Source: Myxococcales bacterium (GTDB lineage: Bacteria; Myxococcota_A; Polyangia; Polyangiales; Polyangiaceae). From it: DNA of 34,827 nucleotides. Shown one piece after another: positions 1-11,000 of the stretch. A model generated the notes under the pieces. It was not told where the DNA came from and did not search any database. It worked only from the letters and a program-made list of their open reading frames with translations. Made by a program: the position numbers and the translations under genes. How positions within the stretch are numbered: the first letter of the stretch is position 1; every line of letters starts with the position of its first letter. The DNA is taken from the NCBI GenBank assembly GCA_003153495.1, contig PLYU01000050.1, positions 1 to 34,827 on the forward strand, in the 5' to 3' direction.

Positions 1-117
1 GTGGTTTTCGCCGGGACCGGGCGATGGCTAGGAGGGCGAGCGAGGGCTACTACGCGTAGCTCGAGCGGGCCCGACGACGCCAGCGCGATGGGATCGGCGA
101 AAAACACCGGTCTAGGC

Positions 118-1278
118 TCACGGCGCCCGCGCGCACCGCGCACCGATGGGGTCCCCCCGGCTGTCGGCGACCGCGCCATTGCGAACCGACGCGAGCAGAC
201 CCGGCCCCGAGGCGGAGAAGTAGCCTCCGCGGATCACCCGTCGGTCCGTCTCGGCCACGCCGGCGCAGTCGTGGCACGCCGCTGCCGGATACGACTTCGA
301 GTAGCCGTCGAACGTCCACTCCCACAGGTTGCCGGCGAGATCCGCCTGTCCCCACTTGCCGTTGCCCTTCGGCTTGGCGCCGACGTTCTGAGCGCTGGAG
401 CACGACGCCCCGCAGAACACCGCGAGCGTGTCGTCGATGGCGTCTGAAGCGGGGGGGCTCGACCACGGGTAGAACCGCTGCTCGCCGCCACCGGACGCCG
501 CGTAGTTCCATTCCGCCTCGGTGGGAAGGAACCCTCCGTCCCAGATGCAGAACGCGTAGGTCTCGAACCAGTCGACGCAGTTGACCGGGCGCGTCTCGTT
601 CGCCCCCTCGCCGGGCGTCCAGGTCTGGAACTTCGCCGAGCACGCAAGCTTGGTGTTCCACTCCCCGGCGGTACCGGGGAGCGTGCCGCTCCACGAGGCG
701 TCCCAGCCGCCCTCGGCGCCGTCGTTCAGTCCCGCGCCGCCATGAAGGTGCTGGTGCTTGCCGGAGCCCGGCAACGGGGTCCATCCGTTCGCGACCGCCT
801 TCACGAACTTCCGGAAGCGACCGACCGTGATCTCGTACTTGTCGAGGCGGAAGGTGCTCACGGTCGCAGGGTGGCTCTTGTCGCTGTTGGTCACGCCGTC
901 GTAGCTCCGGAGGAAGGCGCCTCCCTGCACCGGAAGGCTCGCGCAGCAGTCCTCCGGCGTCGCGCCGCACGTCTTCGCCAGGCCCTTGCAGCTCTGGCCG
1001 GGAACGCCGGCAGCGCCCGTGCGGCCTGCCGCCGGCCCCCCGGGGGTTGGCTCGGGACCGCCGACTCTCTGCGACGCGCCGAGACCCTCGCCGCCTGCAA
1101 CCGGCGCCGCTGCGCTCGCGCTCGGCGTGGTGGCGGTGGCGCTGGTCGGCGGGTGAGCGCCGCCTCCACGAACGAGGAAGTAGACGCCGAGGGTACCGAC
1201 GACACCGACGACCAAGGCGACGAGAGGTACGCGTGACGCAGGCTGCGATCGAGACTTGCCATCATTGTTGTCGTTCAT
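118..1278 (-). CDS. FGE/SUMF1-fold (formylglycine-generating-enzyme-like) protein with N-terminal transmembrane anchor; probably not a canonical FGE
   Basis: 386-aa ORF; TM segment VPLVALVVGVVGTLGVYFLV after the N-terminus; FGE-family motifs DKYEITVGRFRKFV, RPVNCVDWFETYAFCIWDGGFLPTEAEWNYAASGG, DLAGNLWEWTFDGY, RRVIRGGYF...GARC; purine-rich GAGGG just upstream of the ATG. Confidence 0.85.
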   Translation of the reverse strand: MNDNNDGKSRSQPASRVPLVALVVGVVGTLGVYFLVRGGGAHPPTSATATTPSASAAAPVAGGEGLGASQRVGGPEPTPGGPAAGRTGAAGVPGQSCKGLAKTCGATPEDCCASLPVQGGAFLRSYDGVTNSDKSHPATVSTFRLDKYEITVGRFRKFVKAVANGWTPLPGSGKHQHLHGGAGLNDGAEGGWDASWSGTLPGTAGEWNTKLACSAKFQTWTPGEGANETRPVNCVDWFETYAFCIWDGGFLPTEAEWNYAASGGGEQRFYPWSSPPASDAIDDTLAVFCGASCSSAQNVGAKPKGNGKWGQADLAGNLWEWTFDGYSKSYPAAACHDCAGVAETDRRVIRGGYFSASGPGLLASVRNGAVADSRGDPIGARCARAP

Positions 1279-1384
1279 CGATCCCTCTTCGGTACGAACC
1301 CGAGCATCATACCGGACGCGGGCGGCTCGAGCGCCATCCGGCGCGCTCGATTCGCACCCGGGACCCCAGTCCTCGGTCTCCGCG

Positions 1385-2000
1385 TCACTCGCTCGGCGGG
1401 CAGTCGTACTGGGCCTGCCAGCCGACGAGCGTCGGCGAGTACAGGCCGTCGGCCGTCGGGGTCATCTTGACGAAGACCTTCAGGTACACGTCCGACTTGA
1501 TCGGCGGCACCGCGGTCGTGAACTTGCCCGTGCCTCCGGGCGACGTGTCGAGGAACGCGAACCCGTTCGCCGCGGTGGTCGTCACCGTGGCGATGAGCAG
1601 CGGCGGGACGGGGATGAACGACGAGCCCGCGTCCAGAGCCGGCCCGGTCTGCGCCGAGAAGCTGACCGACGAGCCGCTGCCCTGAGTGGGGATGGTCACG
1701 TTGTAGTCGAACTCCGTCCACCGCGGGTGCGTGCCGCTCGGGCAGGTCGTCGCCGGGAAGTCGAGCTCGAAGGTCTGCGACACGACCGGGCTGCCCGGCG
1801 GGGCCGGCGTGTAGATGTCCGGCGTCACGCACGCGGTCAGGTCGAAGAACATGAACTCGAGCGCCTTCTCCTGGTCGGAGAGCGGCGTCTGGAGACACGC
1901 CTGCGGGAAGTGCGCGCCGTCCTTGTTGCAGTTGGCCGGGTCGGGCGCGTGGGCGGCGTTCGGCGGGATCGGCGGGTTCGGGGGCGCCTGCGGGTAGCAG
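1385..2000 (-). other. Non-repetitive C-terminal domain of giant protein
   Basis: SDQEKALEFMFFDLTACVTPDIYTPAPPGSPVVSQTFELDFPATTCPSGTHPRWTEFDYNVTIP...YLKVFVKMTPTADGLYSPTLVGWQAQYDCPPSE*; Cys-poor, beta-like, no repeats. Confidence 0.6.
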
Positions 2001-5000
2001 CACTGGCCCGTAGTGGAACCGGCGCCGCCCACGCACGTCGCCGGGTACGTGTGATCCTTGCAGACCGCGGCCGACGTGCACCCCGTGCACTTGCCACCGA
2101 CGCAGGTCTCCCCGTTGGTGCAGTCGCTGTTCCTCGTGCACGCCCTGGAGCACTGGCCGAACGCAGGCGGCGGTGCCCCCTGGCACGACTCGACGGCGCC
2201 GCCGGCCCCCGAGCACACATTGTACGGGGCGGTGTTCGAGTAGCAGGTCGTCGAGGCCATCGGGACGCAGTTCGAGCTGTCGCCCGCGCCGGTGCCGGTG
2301 CAGTTGGTCCCGCACGCCGCCGCGTTCTGGCCCGCGACCGGGATGCAGCCGCCGGTCGGACACTGATTGTCGTTGGTGCAGAGGCAGGCCGTGCCGCCAG
2401 CGTTCGGCAGGCCCGTCGTGCACGAGTACAGGGCGTTGCTCTTGTTGACGCAGTTGAAGACGTCGACCGTGCCGCTGCCGGTGCAGCCCGGGCCGGCACA
2501 CACGCACGCGCCGGTCATGCAGTCGCTGTCTGCCGAGCAGACGCACGCGGTCTTCGTCGGGTTACACGTTCCGAGTCCACCTGGACAATTGCACGTCGTG
2601 CTCATCACTGGAACGATGCAGTCCGCGCTGTCGACCGCTCCCGTCCCGCTGCACACGGAGCCGAGGAGACCCGAGCACTGCGGCGGCGTGGCGAGCTCGC
2701 ACTGACCCGACGGGCACATGCCGTCGTCGCTGCAGATGCAAGCCGTGCTGTTCGAGTTGGGCACGCCGTGCAAGCAGGCCGAGCCCGACACCGTCTTCGC
2801 CGGCAGCGCGCACGAATCGCTGTCCGCCGCGCCCGAGCCCGTGCATGCCCCCGCGGCGCACTGGCCCGCGGTCGGCACGCACTGGCGACCGGCGCACTGA
2901 TTGTCGTCGGTGCACAGACACACCGTGCCGCCGGCGTCCGGTGCCCCGGGCGTACAGGCGTAGCTCACCACGGTCCGGACGGGGATCTCGCAGGCGTCGC
3001 TGTCGATCGAGGGGCCGCCCGTGCAGGTGTGCCCGGCGCTCGTGCACACGTCGTTGTGGCCGGAGATCCAGTGACACTTGCGGTTCGGGCACTGGCTGTC
3101 GTCGGTGCAGAAGCACGCGGTCGGTGACAAGCCGGGCACGTTCGGCGTGCCGGCCACGCACATGTAGCTGAAGACCGAGGCGACCGGGACGGCGCACCCG
3201 TCGCTGTCAGGCGTGCCGCTGCCGGTGCAGCCGCCCACCAGGCACTTCGGGTGCTGGTTGGCGTCCAGGGTGTCCACGCACAGCCTGCCGGCCTTGCACT
3301 GGACGTCCGCCGTGCACATGCACGCCGTGTTCCCTGTGTTGGGCGTCGACGACGGCGAGACGGTGCTCGCGCACGAGTAGCCGGACACCTGGGGCTGCGG
3401 GATCTCGCATCCGTCGATGTCGTGGGCGCCGAGGCCATTGCAGTTCGTGCCGCACGCGACGTCGTTCTGACCCGTGATCGGGACGCACTTGCTGTGGATC
3501 GGCGCCCCCCGGTCCGGGCACTGGTTGTCGGAGGTGCACAGGCACTCCGAGTGCGTCGAGTCCGGGATGCCGACCGTGCACGCGTAGCTGGCGATCGTCG
3601 GCGTCGGGATCGTGCAGTCCGCGCTGTCCGCTGCCCCCGTACCGGAGCAGTTCCCGCCGCAGGCCGCCGCGTTCTGGCCGCTGACCGGGACGCACTTGCG
3701 CCCGCCCGGACAGTGGGTGTCGTTGGCGCACAGGCACGCGGTCGGCGGCGCCGCCGAGTTGGTGGTGCCCACGACGCACGCGTAGACGTTCGTGGGCGCC
3801 GGAGGCGCCTGGCAGTTGTACGCGTCCGGGGTGCCGGTGCCCGTGCAGCCGGAGCCGCACGCGAGGTCGTTCTGGCCGACCGTCTTGACGCACTTGCCGC
3901 TCTCGCACTGATTGTCGCTGCTGCACAGGCACAGCGTGTGCGCGGCGTTCGTCGTGCCGGTGGCGCAGTAGAAGCTGGAGATCGTCGGCACCTCCTGCTG
4001 GCAGCCGAACGAATCGGGTGCCCCGGTGCCTGTGCAGTGCCCGCCGACGCCCTTCACAGCCGCGCAGTTGTTGTTGCTGGCGCTCGAGATGCACGCGCTG
4101 CTCATGCACTCGCTGTCGCCGTTGCAGATGCACGCCGTGTTGGCGGCGTTCATCACCCCGGTGGCGCACGTCGACCCGGACTGCGTCGTGCACGCGTTCG
4201 GCAGATTGGGCGTGCCGAGCACGCAGTTGAAGCCGTCGAGGCCGGTCGCGCCGCCCGTGCAGGTGGCGGCGCTCCCGCAGGCCACGCTGTTGGCGTTGGC
4301 GCCCGAGGTCACGTAGCCGCACTTCTCTCCTCCCCCGCAGTCGGCGTCCTTGGTGCAGTAGCAAGCCTGGCTCGCCGCGCTGCAGGCCCCGGCCGCCGCG
4401 TTGCAGCCGCCCTTCGGGCAGGCGTAGGTGCCGGCGCTCCCGGTGGTCGGCAGGGGCTGGCAGCTCGCGACGTCGCCGCTGCCGCCGCCCGCGACGTCCG
4501 ACAGAACCTGGCAGTCCGCCTGATCCGTCGCGCCGCTTCCGGTGCACGTCCCGGTGCACTGGCTGCCCGCGTTGACGCACTTGCCGCTCGGGCAGTCCGA
4601 GTCGGCGACGCACGAGCACGCCGTCTGCGGACCGTTCGGCACGGGCTTCGGAGAGAGCGTCGTCACACACGACGCCGTGGTGGTCGAGGTCGTCGTGAGG
4701 ACCTGGCAGCTCGCGACGTCCGCTGTGCCCGTGCCCGTGCACCCGTTCGCGGTGCACCCCGTGGTGTTGTCGGCGACCTTGATGCACTTGCCGCTCGGGC
4801 AGTCCGTGTCCGCGACGCAGAGGCACGCCGTGTTGGCCGTGTTCAGGACCGGCGCCGGCGTGAGGCTCGTCGTGCAGAAGTGACTGCTTGGGCTTGCAGT
4901 CCCGCTGCTGTGGATGAGCACGTACCCTTCGCCGCCGCCGCCGCCGCCCCCGCAGACGAAGGTATTGTCATAGGCGCCGGCGGTCGCTGCGCTGGTCGAA

Positions 5001-8000
5001 GCGGCCCCGCCGTTCGCAACGCTGTAGATTCCGCCACTTCCACCTATCGCGTTGCTAGTTCCTCCTCCCGCGCCGCCGTTCGCCGTGATGGTCGCCGTGT
5101 TGCTGGTGCTCGCGGCCTCCAGCACGATGTCTCCGCCAGACCCTGCGCCACCACCGCCACCGTAGCCGCCGTTGCTCCCCGCCCCGCCGTTGGCGGTCAT
5201 GCCCGTCCCGGACACGGTGAGCGTACCCGCGACCGAGATCTGCAGGCCTCCTCCCCCGTTACCGCCACCTCCACCGCCGTTGCCCGAGCCGCCGGCGCAG
5301 CCGCCCAGCAGCGGAGCTCCCTGATTGCCGCTCGGAGTCGGAGCTCCCCCGGCGGTCGTGCCGCCGAACCCCTGAGCACCCCCGCCCCCTGCGGTGTACC
5401 TCGCGCCACCGCCGCCGCCGGCTTGACTGCCGCCGTTGGGCCCGGTCCCGCAGTACGCGGCGTTGTTCCCGCCGGGCCCCGCCGAGGCGCCACCGTCCGC
5501 CCTGAGGATCCCGCTGATGCTGGCGTTGCCGTAGACGGCCAGGATGACGGGGTTGGCACCCGACAAGGTCAGGCTGCCACCGCTGGAGATCGTCAGGCCG
5601 TTGAACACCAGGACGTCGACGTTCGGTCCGCCGCTCGTCTGCGCGACATTCTTGACGATGCCAGGAGCGGGCGTCTGCGCGCAGGTCCACGTGCCCGTGT
5701 TGCTCACGTACGTGCACGCCGAGGTGATGGTCAGAGCGCTCGCCGGCATGACGCTCGTGTACGTGCTGCTGCTCGCCGTGAAGTTGCTGGGCGTGTAGCC
5801 GAACGCGCTGTAGCTCAGCTGCGTGACCGGCGGGATGCCGGGCGATGCGAGGAGGCAGTCGAACCCGTCTGCCGCGCCCGAGCCGGTGCAGCCCGAGCAG
5901 CTGACGTCGTTCTGGCCGGTGGTCTTGACGCACTTGCCGCTGTTGCACTGGCCGTCCGCCGTGCAGTAGCAGGTGCCCGAGGCGGTGCAGGTGCCGCTCG
6001 CGGCGTTGCAGCCGCCCTTCGCGCACGAATACGCCGTCGACGACGTCGGCGTCGCCGGGATGCCGTTGGCGACGAGCTGGCACGAGAAGCCGTCCGCGAT
6101 GCCGCTCCCGCTGCAGCTCGTGCAGCTCACGTCGTTCTTGCCGGTGACCTTGACGCACGCGCCGCTGTTGCACTGGCTGTCGGCCGTGCACGAGCACGTC
6201 TGGGCCGTCGCGGTGCACGCGCCGCCCGCGCCGTTGCAACCGCCCTTGGCGCACGAGTAGGACGTGCCGGAGCCGACGCCGGTGCACGTCCCGGTGCACT
6301 GGCTGGTCGGACCGTTGACGCACTTGCCGCTCGAGCAGTCCCCGTCCGCGACGCAGAGGCACGCGGTGTCGGCGACGTTGGGCACCGGCGTCGGCGACAG
6401 CGTCGTGGTGCACGAGTAGGTGGCGCTGCTGCTGGTCGTGCTCAGCACCTGACAGCTCGCGGCGTCCGCCGTGCCCGAGCCGGTGCACGGCCCGTGACCG
6501 GCGCACTGGTTCTGCGCCGCGTTGACGCACAGGCCGCTCGGGCAGTCCGCGTCGGCCACGCAGAGGCACGCCGTGTGAGCGCCGCTGCAGATCGGCGCCG
6601 GCGAGAGCGTCGTGGTGCACCCGTAGACCGGGGCGGCGCCCGTATTGGTCTTGAGGTAGCCGTAGCCGCCGCCGCCGCCGGCCCCGCCCTTCGATACGTT
6701 GTTCGTGTCGGTCGTCCCGTTTCCGCCGGTCGGTGTCCCGCTGGTGCCCCCGCTGCCGACGACCGCGTTTCCTCCGGTCGCGCCTCCGGCGCCGCCGTTG
6801 ACGGTGCCCGCGCTCGGGGCTGTGTTGCCCTCCAGAAGAACGGCACCGCCCGATCCACCACCCGCCCCTCCGCCCCAGGTAGACGAACCGCAGCCCTGGC
6901 CCGAAGTCCCGCTACCGCCGGCGCCGCCCTGGGCGGAGATCGTTCCGGTCACGGAGAGCGCTCCGGCCGCCGAGATCTGCACGGCGCCGCCGCCGCCGCC
7001 GCCGCTCTGCGTCTGCCCGCAATTCCCGCTGTTGCCTCCGGGGCAGCCGCCGTAGAGGGGTACAATCGACGCGTTGGCGCGTGCCGACCCCTTGGTGCCT
7101 CCGGCACCGCCGCTACTGTCGTTGCCGCCTGCGCCGCCAGCTCCGCTGCCTCCACCACCACCGCCGCCCGCGTTGTTGGTGGAGCCCGGGGCGCTCCCGG
7201 CGCTCCCGCCGCAGCTGTAGTTCCCGCCGGGGCCCGAAGCGCCCACGGTGGTGCTGTTCTTCACGCCGTTGGCACCGTTCGCGAGGATCGTCCCCTGGAT
7301 GTTGGCGTCGCCGTAGACGGCGAAGATGACGGCGTTGCCGCCCCCGCTCGACGTGAGGGTCAGCGTGTTGCCCGGGTTGAGCGTGAGCGCCCGGAACGCC
7401 AGGATGTCGACGCTCGGCCCGCCCGCCTGCGCGACGTTCGAGTAGATCGTCGGCGCCGTCTGGCCGGCGCACCAGCCCGTGAACGCGTGCGTGCTCGAGT
7501 TGTACGTCGTGTTGCAGTTGATCGTCGTCGACGTCGCCGGCGGCGTGTAGGTGCCCGGTGCGAAGTTGCTCGGCGTGTACCCGAACGTCGGCGCAGCGCA
7601 CGTCGCGGGGATGCCCGGGCTGGCGAGGACGCAGTCGAAGCCGTCCGCCGCGCCCGCGCCGGTGCAGTTCGCGCCGCAGGACACGTCGTTCTGCCCGGAG
7701 ACCTTCAGGCACTTGCCGCTGTTGCACTGAGCGTCGCTGGTGCAGTAGCAGGTGCCCGCCGCGCTGCAGGCGCCGCCGGCGGTGTTGCAGCCGCCCTTGG
7801 CGCACGTGTACCCCGTCGCCGCCGTCGGCGTGGCCGGGATGCCGTTGGCGACGAGCTGGCAGTTGAAGCCGTCGACGTTCGGCCCGGCGCCGGTGCACGC
7901 GGTGCACGACAGCTCGTTCTTGCCGCTGGTGTTGACGCACTTGCCGCTGGTGCACTGGTTGTCGTTCGTGCAGTAACACGTGCCGGAGGCGGCGCAGGTG

Positions 8001-11000
8001 CCGCCCGCCGCGTCGCAGCCGCCCTTGGCGCAGGTGAAGCCCGACCCGCTGCTGGACGAGACGAGGAACTGGCAGCTCTCGGCGTCCGCGGCGCCGCTCC
8101 CGCTGCACGCCCCGGTGCACTGGCTGGCCGCGTTGACGCACTTGCCGCTCGTGCACTGCGAGTCGGCGGTGCACGAGCACGCCGTGTGCCCCGCGTTGCA
8201 CGCGCCCGTCGCGCACAGATACGTCGTCGCGTTCGCCGAGGCCAGCGGCGGGATGCCCGGGGCGACGAGCGCGCAGTTGAACCCGTCGGTGGGCCCGGCG
8301 CCGGTGCACGGCCCTTCGTTCACGAGGCTGCACGTGTTGTTGTTCGCGCCCGGGACGCACTTGCCGCTCTTGCACTGCGAATCCTGCGTGCAGTAGCAGT
8401 TCTGGTTCAGCCCGGTGCACGTGCCGCCGGTGCAGTTGCCGGTCAGGCAGCCGTACACGACGCCCGTGCCGACGTCGGCCGTCAGGCTCAGACAGCTCTG
8501 GGCGTCCGCCGCCAGGCCCGACGCGGAGCACGGCCCGGCGCCGACGCAGTTGTTGTTCGCGGCGCTCTGGACGCACGTGCCGCTCGCGCACTGCGTGTCG
8601 GCCGTGCAGGCGCACGTGCTGTACGGAGCCGTCGCGATCGGCATGCCCAGCGAGCACACCGGAGCGCTCGGGTCGCAGTCGAAGCCGTCGCGCACCGCGG
8701 CAGGCGAGCCCGTGCACCCGGCCCCGGCCGCGCAGGAGACGTCGTTCTGGCCGGCGACCGCGACGCAGTGGCTGCTCGAGCAGTCGGCGTCCTTGATGCA
8801 GAAGCACTGGACCCCGGACGCGGTGCAGGTACCCGCCGTCGGCGTGCTGGTGTTGCAGCCGCCCTTCGCGCACGAGTACGTCGCGCCGTTGGGGTTGCAG
8901 GTGAGGTCGGTGGCGACCGGCTGCGTCCCGTCGCCGATCCGGCAGTCCTCGCTGTCGGCCGCGCCGGTGCCCGTGCACCCGGCGGCGTTGGCGTTGGTGG
9001 CGTTGGAGACGCACAGGCCCGAAGAGCACTGGGCGTTCGCCGTGGCCGCGCACAGGTTGGCCGTCGTTCGGCTCGGCGTCCCGACCGAGCACGTCGGCGA
9101 GGTGATCGTCGGCGTGCAGTCGAAGCTGTCGAGGCCGGTGGTCCCGCCCGTGCACACCGCGGCGCTGCCGCACGCCGCGCTGTTCGCGTTCGCGCCCGAT
9201 GTGACGTAGCCGCACGTGCTGCCCGCCCCGCAGTCGGCGTTCTGGGTGCAGTAGCAGCCCTGGCTGGCAGCGGTGCAGATCGGCGTCGTGCCCGTCCCGG
9301 CGTTGTAGAGGCCGTTCATCTGGCCGGTGGTGAGCGTCGTCGACCAGATCGAGACCTCGTCGATGGCCCCGGCGAAAAGCGCGGCCGTCGTCGACCCGCC
9401 GACGCGGTCCGCGCCGATCGTGATCTGCGACAGGGTGTAGGAGAAATCGCCGCCCGCGACGGTCTGCGACGCCCCGTTGGCGAAGAACGTCGTCGACGAC
9501 GCGCCGTCGTACGCGAAGCACACGAAGTTCCACGACCCGGGGGTGACCGTGAGCGTCGTCGTGCGGCAGGCCGAGCCCCAGTTGTCGATGAACAGCTGGT
9601 TGGCGGCGGCACCCTGGCCGGCGCAGCCCCCGCCGGCCGTCGCCGACATGATGTCGAACATGTCCGCCGCGCCGCTCGTGCCGCCGACGAAGACCGGTAG
9701 GCCACCGCCCGTCGTGCCGGCGTTGGGTTTCACCCAGGCGCACAGCGTCCTCGCAGTGCTCACCGCGCCGGTCGCCTGGATGCCGTTGCCGGTCCCCAGG
9801 ATCGTGGCCGCCTGACCCGAGTGGCCCGCGGCGTAGCTGACCTCGACGCCCGTCTCGGCGTCTGCGTTGTAGCCGTCGCCGCTGTGGTCGGTCGTGTCGC
9901 CGTCGAAGGGGTAGTAGGCGAGCAGGCCCTTGGGGGCGTTGCACGAGCCCTTCGAGCAGGCGTACGTCGTCGCGTTCACCGCGTCGGTGACCTTCTGGCA
10001 GTACGCAGCGTCGTAGGTTCCCGCCGTGGTCGTTCCGGTGCAGGTCCCGGTGCAGTTCGAGCTCACGTTCGAGCACTTGCCGCTCGGGCAGTCGCCGTCG
10101 TCGACGCACACGCACGCCGTGTTGCCCGCGTTGGGCACCGGGGTCGGCGTGAGCGTCGTCGTGCACGAGTAGCTCGCCGTGCAAGCGTTCGCGATCTCGG
10201 CGCCGGTGACCTGGCAGTTGAAGCTGTCGGCGGTGCCCGAGCCGGTGCACGGCCCCGCGCCGGTGCAGCCGCTCCAGGTGACGCATTTTCCGCCCTTGCA
10301 CTGGCTGTCCTTGGTGCACCAGCACTGGGTGTTGGCGGCGGGCGACGGGCCGGGGTTGGGCAGGTTGGCCGCCTTGTCCGTCAGGAGCTGGCAGTCGACC
10401 GAGTCGTACGTGCCGGCCGTCGTGGTCCCGCTGCACGTCCCGGTGCACTGCGCGTTGGCGTTCGAGCACTTGCCGCTCGGGCAGTCCGCGTCGGCCGCGC
10501 ACAGGCACGCGGTGTGCGCCGAGTTGCACACCGGAGCCGGCGAGAGCGACGTCGACGTGGAGCAGGTGAGGGCGGCGACCCCCGTACTCGTCTTGACGTA
10601 CCCGTACCCACCGCCGCCGCCGCTCGCGCTCTGGTAGCTGTTGCCGTTTCCAGCCGCCGGGGCCGTCGACGTGCTGCTCTTGCCACCCGCACCCCCGCTG
10701 TCGTTCGCTCCGTCGGCCCCGCCGTTCCCGCCGTTCGCCGTCAGCGTACCGCCCGTGACGGTCGTCCCCTCGACCACGATGTCACCCGCGGATCCGCCGC
10801 CTCCGCCACCCGATGGCTGGTACGAGCAGGAGTTGATCCCCGCGCCCCCCGCGCCACCGCTCGTGTTGATCGTACCCCCCGTGAGCGTGAGCGTGCCGGC
10901 CGCCGAGATCTGCACGGCACCTCCGGCCGCGCCTCCGCCCGCGGTGCAACTGAAGCCGCTGTACCCTCCGTTGCACCCGCCGAGCAAGGGAGCCCCGGTA

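Noticed and set aside
3251-9700. 2149-aa plus-strand ORF
   Set aside because: Antisense to the giant gene; Ala/Arg/Val-rich low-complexity translation with no recognisable domains. The minus-strand frame has signal peptide, LamG and Cys modules. GC-rich artefact.
7113-10529. 1138-aa minus-strand ORF in another frame (also 15310..18063, 3207..4826, 5259..6620)
   Set aside because: Out-of-frame readings of the giant gene; Arg/Gln/Gly-rich nonsense.
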